A stretch of 64,000 nt of DNA from Meconema thalassinum (lineage: Eukaryota > Arthropoda > Insecta > Orthoptera > Tettigoniidae): assembly GCA_946902985.2 (NCBI GenBank), contig OX336389.2, positions 1,010,259,441 to 1,010,323,440 of the forward strand, given 5' to 3'. Below, piece by piece: positions 33,585 to 45,409 of the stretch. Within the stretch, counting starts at the first letter, position 1. Each line of letters begins with the position of its first letter. The notes beneath the pieces were generated by a model. It made no database searches. It was not told where the DNA came from and was given only the letters and a program-made list of their open reading frames with translations. The translations under genes and the position numbers were made by a program.

Positions 33585-34326
33585 TAGTCCATAACACGCA
33601 AATTAAGACTTGCCACTGACAAACAACATAATTAATGAACTAATTAAGTTACACCAACCATTTTAACGCGCGACACTTGTTTACGAATACGCAGCATGGG
33701 CGGTGGCATATTTTAAACAGAATACTTCCCTAAGTCTCGGTAGATGGCACTGCTACCCCTTGCCACCTCATGGTGCTATCTGGCGGAAATATTTTAGTTA
33801 TTATACATTAAGGGATACCATTTGAGTTCTCAATAATGATTATCACTTATTAGTCATATCTAACTGTTTCTGGTAACTTGTCATTATTAATCGTTCGGAG
33901 AGTGAAAGAGGGAAAAGATAACTTTTCATGAGAGTGGTTTCAGTCTCCTTGAACAACTTTGAATGCATTCCACAGAATAAGAATATCTTGTCGTCGTTGG
34001 CAAGCCTGGCTTAGGCTGTAGTCGCCTGAGCCTTCAGCGATACAATTGAAACGAATGGAGCTTTCATAACCACGCCTCCCGTCCCTGTTACATAGGAAGG
34101 AATACGACATCGAAGGCGCAGCCTAACGGCGCTACTATCCATCTGAAAAACATTCTTTATCAACAGTTCCAAATATATTGACTCGTGACTGAATGAATTG
34201 AGTGAAATTTATAAATGTTTCCAATCAATATAAATTATAAATTCCTCAATTAAATACGGTATGTATATTTATAGAATCTTTCAGGAGAGGCTCCGCCTAA
34301 GAGCCTTTAATGACCAGCCGCGCCTG
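33585..34326. other. hAT 2 interior, non-coding
   Basis: Right part of hAT 2 after the nested element. No motif of interest apart from the terminal inverted end. Confidence 0.6.
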
Positions 34327-34334
34327 GACCCGAC

Positions 34335-34565
34335 CCTTCTTTTTTTTTGGAAATGTTCGTATATTTTTTTAAATACAGGTATAGCAAATGTTAGAAGTAA
34401 AATTCCACCTTTCTTTATCTGATTCTTTGTCTGTGCGTGAGTTAGGTAATCATCGAGGAAATTGTATTTCTTTAGCTGATCGTTTGAAAATTTGAAAGAA
34501 ATAGACTTGGTTTTAGGTTTGCCACTTGGACAAGGCGCAAAGTTGATACTGAACGGAATTAGCAA
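34335..34565 (-). pseudogene. PLV minor capsid-like protein, N-terminal part
   Basis: The frame reads SINFAPCPSGKPKTKSISFK, a charged helical part (NDQLKKYNFLDDYLTHAQTK), and a hydrophobic segment GGILLLTFAIPVF before a basic end. It is cut by hAT 2 at the duplication and continues at 31793. It follows the PLA2-like ORF directly. The family is uncertain; the hydrophobic segment and neighbours suggest a membrane-interacting minor capsid protein. Confidence 0.5.
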
Positions 34566-34738
34566 TCATTCTTTTGCCGCTTTTTGTAATTCTTTATCAG
34601 CTTCATTCCTATGTTCTAAATCTTTGTAATCTCTATATGCGATATCGTGAGATTTACAAGCTTCATCAAGAGGATTTATTTCTTTATCGCCTCGCGCTAA
34701 TCTCTCATCAAGTTTTGTAAATGTCGGTTAACCCTCCA
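34566..34738 (-). CDS. PLV phospholipase A2-like domain ORF
   Basis: The minus-strand frame that stops at 34566-34568 contains KLDERLARGDKEINPLDEAC followed by KSHDIAYRDY, the His-Asp catalytic box of the small phospholipase A2 domain known from parvovirus VP1 and from insect Polinton-like elements. There it lets particles cross membranes. The Ca-binding Gly loop upstream cannot be read in this frame (stop near 34739), so the gene is either broken or shifted. It lies just before the minor capsid-like ORF. Confidence 0.7.
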
Positions 34739-34869
34739 AGTTTCCCTGGAGGCCGGACTGTATCTTAATGGATCATTGAAGCTGATCAGGCTTCTCGCCA
34801 CCACACCCGTTCAGTCTCTGAACCGGCTCCTTATTAGACTGGTCAATTTTAAATTTATATTTGGCACAA

Positions 34870-34984
34870 CTCTTTAAATGTTTCTCTGAAGAGCTTTTCT
34901 CTACTAAGTACTTCTCTCATTCTCAGTCTTTGCCTAAGTTTTTGTTTTTAATGCCACTCAGGGATACTTTTATTTCTATGATAG
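34870..34984 (-). pseudogene. PLV GIY-YIG nuclease, basic C-terminal tail
   Basis: Short basic segment (MREVLSREKLFRETFKEL) directly left of the 11.3-kb LTR element. Its charge pattern and orientation fit the tail of the nuclease gene that is cut at 46287. Weak evidence by itself. Confidence 0.4.
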
Positions 34985-35854
34985 TGTTGTATCCCAGGGG
35001 GATACATCCACCTCATTGTAAATTATGCACCATAGCTACACATATTCAGTCCCTACACACTCATATGAACTCATATGAACGCCCCTGAACTCCTGTGAAC
35101 TCTTCGTGAACTCATACGACCCCCACACTAGTACCGACCTGCTTGGAATGTGCCGAATATGCACACACTGCACTACAGTAACTATAAAATGGGCATGCTC
35201 CCATACATCGTGATCTGTGTTCAGTAAAACTCTTGAAAGACGACTTCACGCCAGCTGCCATCTAGGGGAGTGTGATTGCGAGACTAACCCTTTTACATTT
35301 ACATCCAGTATCCAACCCCTTACACTTTCTAATTACATTGTTCAAGAATTATTAGCACTAAAGCTGTTCTGTGGATTATCATTAACGCTTCACAAGAAGT
35401 AGTCATTAAACAAATTGATTTCCACTAGACTGATATTTCTGATTATTTACTTGCATAGTAAGCCAATACCTGCCCCCCTCTGATCCCAATAGGGTCCTGT
35501 AGTATTTTATTGTTTAAGGGTATTAGCTAAGCAGTTCACTCGTTAGCTCATGTTAAGAGCTTCGATCAGCATTACTGCTACTCATAGTACTTGCTTGCGC
35601 GCCTGTCGCGAGCACTGAACAGCGATTACACATCAACAAGTTGCCAATCCCCCCAATCAACTCTTTACTGGTACCTCACCCCCTAGCTCTCCAGATACAC
35701 CGTACAACTGGAAGCTGTCCTACAAGCACGTCTAAGCTTTATAGACGCTCCCTACACAAACTCACCCCCAAAACACTTACACTTACAGCCCCAATTTACA
35801 CAACATTCCAAACTACCCCTATACACATTGTTGATGCCCTTCCAGGCCCATACA
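34985..35854 (+). repeat. 5' LTR of the 11.3-kb element
   Basis: 870 bases, TG...CA. It contains clustered near-repeats of TGAACTC (35060-35105). It differs from the 3' LTR by scattered substitutions. Confidence 0.92.
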
Positions 35855-37560
35855 ATTGGTGGAAGCGCCGGGTACTGCATTTAAAGGGGGTTAAAACAAA
35901 TAGCCCCGCAGTAGGATCCCGAAACACCCTTTTCAGCAAAGAAAACGCCAAGCCAAAAGTTAGAAAAAATTCTGAGTACATCGTCGCGATTGCAAAGTAG
36001 GCTATCGAATTCATTACTTAACTACCCACCCACTCCCCCGGTCGATAATAACAGGGTTTAACAGGCACCCTTCAATATATTTCAGTATAGAACTTGCCTA
36101 CAGGCGGTAGCACACCTACTACGGTTTTAATAGCTCCGCACATACTTGCCCTTTTGTAAATCAAAAGAAACAAGGGGAAATCAACCACATACACTACCCC
36201 TACAACGATATACGCCCAGTTAATACATAGGCATACGCTATGGCACCGCATGCCGAATCCACAGGGTTACCACGTAAACAGGGAAGGGTACACTTCACTC
36301 ATAGCGACAGAACTACACCTTGCTATTTACGCTATTACAGAGCCGCCAAAACCGAATGCAGAGGGTGCAATCCTACATACAGACACTGTATACGAGAGTA
36401 GGCACGGCCCAGATTAGATACATGCGTACCCCTTAAGATATCAGAAAGGCATTAGTCAAACCTGCACACAAATACTTACATAATATCCACAAGGAGCTGC
36501 ACACAAAACATATAAAGACTAGCCAAATTCACGACCGAATCAACACAGTATATGGTCCATTCCCGACCAACGCGACCCTACAGCATATTAGGGCGCAATA
36601 TACAGCACTCCATGATAATTATACGCAGCTCGTTAGCGAACACGTGCGGCTCACCGCCCGGATGATCGAATTATGTACGGTCCATAGTTCCAATAAACCG
36701 GAATAAATACAAGCGACATTTGGAATCTGAAATTAGGAATAAATTATTACACATGGTCCATAGCTCCATTAGACCTAAATGGATACGGGCGCCAGGGAAA
36801 CAAACCCAGGACCGCAGAGTCACACAATAGGCGTTAATATATAGGGCACTTGATAGCCAACACATTCGCATACCTACACATTATGGATAAAACAGTGTCC
36901 AATCCCTAGACATGGCCACGACCCACAGATACACACATATATATATTTTAAGAGTGCGGGGCATGCATACATTAGCTGAACAGCAATATAATTCAGCTAC
37001 GCGTGTCCCACAGCCCAGCTAAGTCCCCATAGATATAACCGCTAGGGAGTCAAACTTATAACCTCCCAGGACGCTGAGGCAGAAATTGTATTTACACTCG
37101 AATGCCCAAATTCACTTAAAGCTTCATTAATATACACATCCCGTACGATAAACTACAAGTTTGCAGACCTACATTTACACATTACACGTTTGCCAAACTG
37201 CATCCCCACACTACGCCAACATCGAACCCTGTTCCTTTACTACATAAAACACAATTCCCCACCCCCGCCAAACTTCCCACATCAACCCTTGGTACAGTGT
37301 TCAATATGATATTTTATGTATCTGCATGCTAACTTGTCCATGTAGGTTAGGAGTTTTCAGGAAATGTTTTATACTTGTAGTGCAGCAGGAACACATGTTT
37401 CTAGAAAGCACGACAGTAAGCTTAGGTCAACACACTGCCGACGGCCGACAATTGTAACGCGAGTCACTCAGCTGACTCAACACTATAATCCTTCCGGTAC
37501 ACAGGCTATCTGTTGCTAGCCACGCGCTCAGCACACGCACACAGCCGAGCGTATTCAGTA
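35855..37560 (+). other. LTR-element interior, left part, non-coding
   Basis: Primer-binding site at the start, then C- and A-rich non-coding sequence with stops in all frames. No protein motif seen. Confidence 0.7.
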
Positions 37561-37562
37561 TC

Positions 37563-37595
<33 letters not shown>

Positions 37596-37914
37596 TTTTA
37601 TTAATTCAATTTGATCAAATACATGTATACAATACATTTTGGATATAGGACATGTCAGAATTTACATCTATAAAATAAAAGTACTAATAGGTATATACAC
37701 TAATACTAATACTATAACTATTTATAAATTATTATAATAACAGATCTTAAGAGATAGAATCTTATTGGACAACTATTTACACCTCATTCTATCATTACAA
37801 TATGGAACTTTAATTCTATAAATACAACAACTTACAGCTATGTATTACAATTAAAATAGAAAAGTAAAATATAATTACAGATTTCATCGTTTCTATACAC
37901 TAAGATATTCAACT
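37561..37914 (-). mobile_element. LINE A 3' end, truncated copy 2
   Basis: This is the reverse complement of the LINE A 3' UTR (13790-14100), with a (GATA)n tail at 37564-37596. Only the last codons of ORF2 and the UTR are present. It inserted into the LTR-element interior. Confidence 0.9.
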
Positions 37915-38104
37915 CCACTGGAGTGCAAATACAACACCGCAGAAAGATCCAATCCAATCACGCGGACATACACACATTTGATTGACACAGTGGAAATTTT
38001 ACACATGCTTTTAAAGGTCACATACAGACATTCACACATACATTCAACTCAGCCAGCGGTCAAGTAGCGACCGACTGAAGATCATTTTGTGTCAATATAG
38101 GGAT

Positions 38105-38700
38105 TATTCGTCCAGCATGCCGTTAAAACTGCACGATTAGGCAAATTACTTGCCACTCACGATTCATACACACATGACATGTAGGTACACATGCAGACCG
38201 CCTAATAGGGAGCACCTTAGTCCCAAGGCGACTTTTCAAAGCCATTAATCGTCCAGCATGACGATAAAAGGCAATCCACGGCGAAATACGCGCCATGAAC
38301 AGGTAATACACACTTACAATATACAGTTACAGGTAGAGCGCCTAATAGGGAGCACTCTAGCCCCGAGGCGAATTTCCAGTGCCATTAATCGTCCAATATG
38401 ACGAAAAACTGCGAGCTTAGTAAAAAATAATCGCCATTCACAGTACATACATACATGTAATATAGGTACACGTACATAACATCGAATGGAAACATTTTAG
38501 CCCCGAGGCGACTTTCCCACACAGTTAACCGACCTGGGTATGTCGGAAAACTACATCCACCGTCAGCAGAGGCGATAGAAATCCGCCATTTACACATACA
38601 TACATACAATCGAACAGGGAGCACTTTAGCCCCGAGGCAACTTTCTAAAACAGATCATTGACACGAATAAATCACGAAAACTGCGAACAGATAGAGACGG
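38105..38700 (+). repeat. Tandem repeat, unit about 140 bases
   Basis: Four to five diverged units start at about 38109, 38250, 38390, 38529 and 38659. Recurring blocks are CGTCCAGCATG, GTAGGTACAC and GGGAGCAC(T)TTAG followed by CCCGAGGCGACTTT. Confidence 0.82.
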
Positions 38701-41465
38701 TCTATGAAAACGCACCCCACATACATACCGCCAATACACGGAATAGGACCTCGAACCCACACCGATATAGATTACAGCGAGGTACAATTATACTACACAA
38801 AGTAGGGAAATATTTTTTCGGTAGAATTTACATAGGAATTATTAAAATACAGGGACAGGAATAGTCTAGTGTTGATCTGGCTGGCAACACTATTCTATGG
38901 CTCTACACTTATTACTGGAAACGTCCAGACACATTTACATGCACATAAACACTACAATAACACTCGCTAGGAATACACGGATTTTACAGAAAGGCATTAC
39001 AAGAACACGGATTAAAATATTCAAGTGTGATACAAGAGATAAACAGGAAAATACATACGGGATCAAGGTGTCCACATGTAGAATACACATTCTAGCGCAC
39101 AATCATATACTTTTTACCGGCAAATTCATCACACAGTCATTTCAACACTTACTAGGATGTGGACTTGTTACACAGATGGACAGAAACCAGGGTTCCGACA
39201 TCAGATAAAGTGTATAGTACAGCACAGTTGCACAAACACGTGACCAGCGAGGGCCTCCAAAGTAACGTAGCCACAGCTGGCACACTACTTCACAGATACG
39301 ACCTCTACTTACACGACATTTAAATTTCAATTCCCCTCCATTGCTGGATCTATTTTAATTTTCTTGTTTGCTCACTTAATTATAGGGACAGATCCAGTAT
39401 ACACGTATAGGTATATTTGTTCAGAAGTTATTTAATTAGGCCTTACACAATATATTACAATGTGAGAATCATTGACACTCACAAATAATTTCATCAACGA
39501 AGAACGAGGTATGATTAGAAGCGGGTTACTTTGAATAGATTCTAATCTATACTGAGTTCATAAATCATACGACACCAACAAATAGTTTCAACCATGAGAG
39601 ACAACGTTTGGTTAGATCTGGCTCACTGAATAAGATCTAATTGATACTGCGTCTATATGGAAATAATATTTTTACATTAAACAAGGCAATGACTCCATTA
39701 CATTACACGTAAGAAGGAAGCACTTGAAATCATAGACAAGAACACGAACAGAAAACACATTTCCCCACAAGAGAGCATTTACAGTTTCACAATAACATAC
39801 ACACACACCTAGGAATGCGCACAGACACAATTCCTCATTGCAAACTAAATAGAAAAATGCATCCGTCGATTTCTGACACACGCGTTTCCAACACACTGAC
39901 CACTAAACTACGAAGTTAATTTCACGGCTTACATGAAGCGGAGAATACGCGCAATATAATTGAAGGTGTATTGCTAGATCACATACGCAAACGGAGTAAT
40001 CACAAATCCTACGATTAATTTTTACATTCTCATGGAGTAGAAACGTCCCAACCACGGAAATCTAACATATTCTAAACACCGAGAAAGCAGCGACATTTCA
40101 ATACTTACGCACTAGAGGGATAATTTCTACGGCAAGGAAAAGAAACAACATTCCCGACACATACATTTCAATGACACAGGCTACCAGAGACACTAAAGTA
40201 CGATCGGCGCATTTTAATATTTACCTGAAAGGATGAATCGAACACGCGGCCATCTCAGTTACACATCCAACACTGCCACATACACACGGTATTCTGATCA
40301 TCAACACATCAGGTTGCGAGAACAATACACTGTGAGATATGACTACATCTTTAAACGAGATACCGACCTAACACGTGGTTACGACTCGACACGCCTCTTA
40401 CGATAACACAGAGCTATTCACCGACTAGCTCGTAGGCGGCACTACCACATAAACAATTGTAGTCACACCCACCGGATCTAGTTACCGATCCTTGAGTCAG
40501 AATCAGTACCACTCGACCACAAACGGCAGCCATTACCCACACTAAGTTCATTTACAAACCAGCGCGCCAACTTTAAACGCCGTAAGCAACGGTCCAAATA
40601 TTTCTAATTATGATACACTGGGAAAATGAACCCGCAAACATTATTAATGTTATTAACTATCAGGAACACCCCTGGAAAAGCAAAGATATACTATAGTGAG
40701 AGCATACCGATATTACGATTGTTAAACAAGGAGCGCACATGATAATTCACACCGCCATATAGACAGTTTTTCAGGAGAACATTGAATATTACATGCATAG
40801 ATAGCATTACAGACGTAAAGATGTTAACACTAATAGGCGTAGAGGGATATTATTAACGATTACATATTGCAGACAAGAGATAGGTTGTTAGGACACATAC
40901 CATGGCACAAACGAATAACTAATTTCGTTATAGCTACGCCAGAGTTAGCATACATATTAACCAGATCACATTACACATAGGATGTACTAACCACATTCAG
41001 ATGAAACGATTAGCTCAGGTTAAGGAGACATGGAGCGCTGCATCACACTAATTCAAAGGTGACAGACTCAACACAGCACAGCTGTCGCAGCAGATAGAAT
41101 TGATAGCCAACGAGATATATAGACAGCAAAGGTATAGATTTAACAGTTTGAGATTTCCAGCTTAGGAAAACACAATTTAGCTAGGAACCGACATTCGGAT
41201 AGCACAAGAAGGAAGCTAATAGACAGACACATAGCACGAGTTACGAATTAGACCACTTATGAGAAAGGATGATAGCTACGAATGTACGATTAAATTGCTA
41301 ATTACCGCGAGAAGGAATATATGATAGGTGATGCCAACAAGGTTTAAATAGGGATTATAGATCCCTAGTAGGGAAATTTGATCCACCTACGGCACCTATA
41401 CCTGAATGAAAAGCATAAATATTACATTAATATAACCATTATTATAATTTAAAAAAACGACAGTA
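38701..41465 (+). other. LTR-element interior, middle, non-coding
   Basis: A/C-rich sequence with no ORF of interest and no recognisable motif. Confidence 0.65.
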
Positions 41466-41787
41466 GTGGCTACGCTGGCTAAAGCGCTGCGTTAGGCCAT
41501 GGGGCCAAGCTCTCTGCTGACTCGGTAGAAGCGTGGGTTCGAGCCCCACCGTCGGGTGTCCTTGAAATGGTTTTCCGTGGTTTCCCATTTTCAACACCAG
41601 GCAAATGCTGGGACAGTACCTTCTGACAGGCCACGGCCGCTTCCTTCCCCATCCTTGCCCAGTTTCATTCATCTTCATCCATTCCATCTCTCATCCCGAC
41701 GCGCAGGTCGCCCACGGGCGTCGAATAGCAAGACCTGCACTCGGCCTCTCAGGAGGCCACACGACAAAAAATATTTAATAAAAAAAA
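41466..41787 (+). mobile_element. SINE 2, tRNA-derived
   Basis: This starts GTGGCTACGCTGGCTAAAGC (A-box region) and has a strong B box GGGTTCGAGCCCC at 41535-41547. A body with TGGTTTCCCATTTTC and CCAGGCAAATGCTGGG follows, with an A-rich AATATTTAATAAA tail. AAAAAAACGACAGTA and AAAAAAAACAGTA at the flanks look like an imperfect target duplication. Confidence 0.88.
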
Positions 41788-43254
41788 CAGTACATACAGA
41801 TTTTAACTTCAGAAGTAAGCATCTCAGACAGCAGTGCTTTACACAATGCAATACCACAAATGGCACATATGACACAAGGTACACAATTGAAAATTATTAC
41901 ACATTTTCCCATAAAATAGGCGGCACATGGTGGACCAATGCCACCTGGGTGTGCAGCATACTTTATCGCTCATAGCTAAGTGTTAGACAGAGCACTTCGG
42001 AGTTGAAAAGCTAGCAGTGAAGCGTAAATAACTTTCCCCAACTAACAAATTAGAAATATGCTTACATATTTACCATGCATGCCATATTTTACCCTGCATG
42101 CGTTATTTAAATTTGCATGTGATGTGAAATAACATACCTCTACCCCAGTTCGTTAACTAACCACCGAAATGCATTCCCAATCCTACACATTACACAATTC
42201 ACCCATTAATTAATCCCAACCATAAATTATCTCCTGCATCCCGAAAAAGGACCACACTACCCTTATCCATTACCAGCCATCCCATTGCCTGATTTTAACA
42301 ACATTAACATGTCTACACTTACCTAACAGCACGGAGAAAACCTTCCCAATCCTAATACTTACCAACTAACATGTGAACAAAAATAAACGCCACTGGATTA
42401 GCTGGGAATCCGATATCTAAGCGCAATGACGCGCACTGTGTCGCATCACCTAAAATATATACACTACCCCCCTACACTAATACATCCTCGCAAGCGCACT
42501 CGACCTACATGGTAAGTACAAGGTGCATAACATGTGAAACTGACACAGATATTAAATTAAAAGCGGAGATTTTCCAACAAATAAAATAAATCAATATATA
42601 TATTGTAATTACACATTTTGACCCGACGAACCACGAGACCAGACATGTCAGCTGATACCTAGTTTCGGATAGGAACATAGCTCATTCCGTAGTCCGAGAC
42701 GAAGTTGTCTCTGACAAGGCCAGAACGGCCAGCTTGCTGCGTTATGACGACTTTACGGTCCAGCCAGCAGCACGGGAGGTTCAGGACGCCTATTAGTTTT
42801 TAAGTTTATCTAGATATAAGATTAAGTAAGCAGCCCCATTGCGCGGAGGCTAAGACCTGTTTTCGTACTCAGGCGAAGAGAGAAGAGAGAAGAAAAAGTC
42901 CTATAGCGAATAGGTGAAGACTATATAAATAAATAATTCTACCTGGCCCTAAGTCCACTTAATTGATGGCAGTAAGTCCAGATTATGAATATATAATTAC
43001 CCGGCCATAAGTCCGGAGGATATATAATAATAAATGATTGCTGGGGACGCTCGAGGATATGAATATACGATTGATGGAAGGTCACTCGGCTAATGTAAGG
43101 CCTCATAGGCAATTGTAAGTCCGACACCACAAGGCGATTATGAATGTTAATGCGATTATATGCGATTCTACGCGATTATACGCGCTTACACGCGACTACT
43201 AATGCGAATATGAATGCGATTACGAGCAATAATACGCACAGGCGATAGAAATAG
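41788..43254 (+). other. LTR-element interior with short degenerate repeats
   Basis: Non-coding. 43130-43245 has many copies of an 11-12-base unit around ATGCGATTA and ACGCGATTA. Confidence 0.65.
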
Positions 43255-43583
43255 TTTTTTTTTTAGCGTATGGCTTTTAGCGCCGGGAGTGTCCGAGGAC
43301 ATGTTCGGCTCGCCAGTTTTTGTAGCTGCTTCGAGACGGACACCCAATGGGTGAGCTACAAGTACCGTTGGGGAGGAAAGTTGGAAGGGAGGGTCGAGGA
43401 GTTGGAAGGTAGCGGCTGTGGCCTATAGGTAGGGACCAACCCCGGCATTTGCCTGGAAGGAAGATGGGAAACCACAGAAGACCATCTTCAAGGTTGCCGG
43501 CGGGGGGATTCGAACCTCCTCGCCTTCCAGATGTGAGTGACTGCCTACAGTCATGCCGCAACGACCTCGGCTAACTCACCCGG
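43255..43583 (-). mobile_element. SINE 3, tRNA-derived
   Basis: On the minus strand it starts CCGGGTGAGTTAGCCGAGG (A box) and has the B box GAGGTTCGAATCCCC at 43502-43516. Its body shares TGGTTTCCCATCTTC and CCAGGCAAATGCCGGGG with SINE 2. Flanks TAGAAATAG (43246-43254) and TAGAAAATAG (43584-43593) form an almost perfect duplication. Confidence 0.88.
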
Positions 43584-45409
43584 TAGAAAATAGTTGACCG
43601 ACAGGAGCACACACCTAAAACGTTAGACAGGAGAACACATGGATATTCATGCTAATCATTATCTGTTTTACATATCATTTCAGCTAGCGCGCCAACGCAG
43701 CAACAAGACAAGGCCATGGTAAAGGTACTGCCCATGCGGCATGATAAACATTTTTACTCTATGAATATAGAACATAGGGCGCCAGAGTGTATGTTCACTA
43801 TATGCATGAAGGAATGCATATATATATATAAATGATGACAATACTTACCTTCTATTACATTTTCAGGCCCGCAGACCAGCCGGCATTCACATTGATACAT
43901 ATACATTCTTTCTCCTTTACACAGGAGGCGACATTTGTACATATGCCCCATGTAAGTATTTTGCACACGCTCAGACACGAACCTTCATCCCAACATACAG
44001 TACACATATATTTTCCTCCCTACAATTTCAGATAAATGAGATAACAAACCCGTACCACGGGGTGAATACTTGTGGGGTATTCACCGCCGAGGACGGATCT
44101 CTGAGCAATTGCCACAAATGTGGCACACCAATACGGCAACAACGGTCGTACCCAAAATCTGTAAGGGCCGATCTTCGTTTCCAAGATAGACACTCACCCA
44201 CAGAGGATAGTCTATTAATGGTAATATAGGCTCCAAAATAAAAAGGTAAAGTAAGTACGGCCGTCTAGGATTAAGCTAGATGATAGTATCGCGCATAAGG
44301 TTATTGGTAAAAGAGCTCTAATACATACGGTACCAGGTGTACAATTGCTATTCATGCTACTATTATGATTATGAATATTATTTATTAATAATATTATCTC
44401 ATCGCTATTATGCGAATATTAAGAATAGTATTTATTAATATTATTACCTTACCGCTATTATGCGAATATGTTCAATGCCACGAGGACGATATTATTGTAA
44501 CACTATTTTCATGATCACCATTGTTTGTCCCTCTGTTATACACCATTGTCATTATACCTACACGATTGTTGTTTACACGTACACATTGTTACATATCGTT
44601 TTTTCCTTTCCATTCTTCCTAAGTACACCTTGTGAAAATGCCTTATTTTCTCCACACACAATAAATACATTTATATATTCCCATAAACTACACCATGAGG
44701 CATTTATTTTTCTTTCTCTCCATCCTATCACACTGTCACATGTTTTATGTTTTACATTTTACACCGTATACATTTTACTTTGTTAAAACCGAGAGCAGTT
44801 TTTCATCCCGTCGTAAATGACAGACGGAGGGTAAGTTACACCCTTACAGATGTTTTTTCCTCTCGAGGTGTTCACACCATCCTTATAATCTTTGAGTGTG
44901 CTTAATTTACGTATGAATTTATGTTTTGAATTGTTATTTTGGATTTATGTTTTTACTTATGTTTTTTCACTTTATTTTGTAATCATTGATATTTGCCATT
45001 GCCAATAATTTCGTGTAAGACGACACACTTGTATTGAATTGTTCCACCCTCACACCCTTACCCATCTCGCAACACACGACATCCAGTGGCACATCATTTA
45101 ATTCTCCGTACCAGCGACATCTTCTTCAAATATGAATCCACATCCCCAACACTACATACATCAATACACATTCTTCGTCAACTCAACAACCCTTTCTACA
45201 CAACCACTTCGACCCCTCGCCTACCAAGAAACTACACACACCCTAATACACCCCCTGCGACACCACCATCCCTAAAGTAGAAGAAGAAGAACAAGAAAAG
45301 AAGAACAGAAGAGTGAAGATTTTGAAGAGAGGAGCCGAAGGATGTTTACACACTACCCCTATGTCTAATTCCAGTCGACGAGGTCGCCGACTACCCCAAA
45401 TGGAGGAGT
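43584..45409 (+). other. LTR-element interior, right part, non-coding
   Basis: Includes a short tandem duplication (44373-44420 and 44423-44470, period 50) and a purine-rich stretch near 45280-45340 before the polypurine tract. Confidence 0.65.

Larger units (their letters stand above)
31802..34326 (-). mobile_element. hAT transposon 2 (TSD GACCCGAC)
   Basis: GACCCGAC flanks the insert at 31794-31801 and 34327-34334. The ends are CAGCCGCGGCTC and, inverted from the right, CAGGCGCGGCTG. On the minus strand, 32300-32520 keeps a broken hAT C-terminal dimerisation region (NTMKEGRL, then ELVIDHFAALKERK). hAT 3 and a SINE are nested inside it. Confidence 0.88.

Noticed and set aside
38105..38700. 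CRISPR array
   Set aside because: Units are long, diverged and contiguous without spacers, and this is a eukaryotic genome.
41466..41560. tRNA gene
   Set aside because: The A and B boxes belong to a SINE with a long body, A-rich tail and target duplication; no cloverleaf is intact.
43500..43583. tRNA gene on the minus strand
   Set aside because: Same reason: it is the head of SINE 3.
35855..45409. G-poor, A/C-rich interior taken as a sign of G-to-A hypermutation
   Set aside because: C is also very high and both LTRs share the skew while staying about 97% identical, so it is a family trait rather than editing of one copy.
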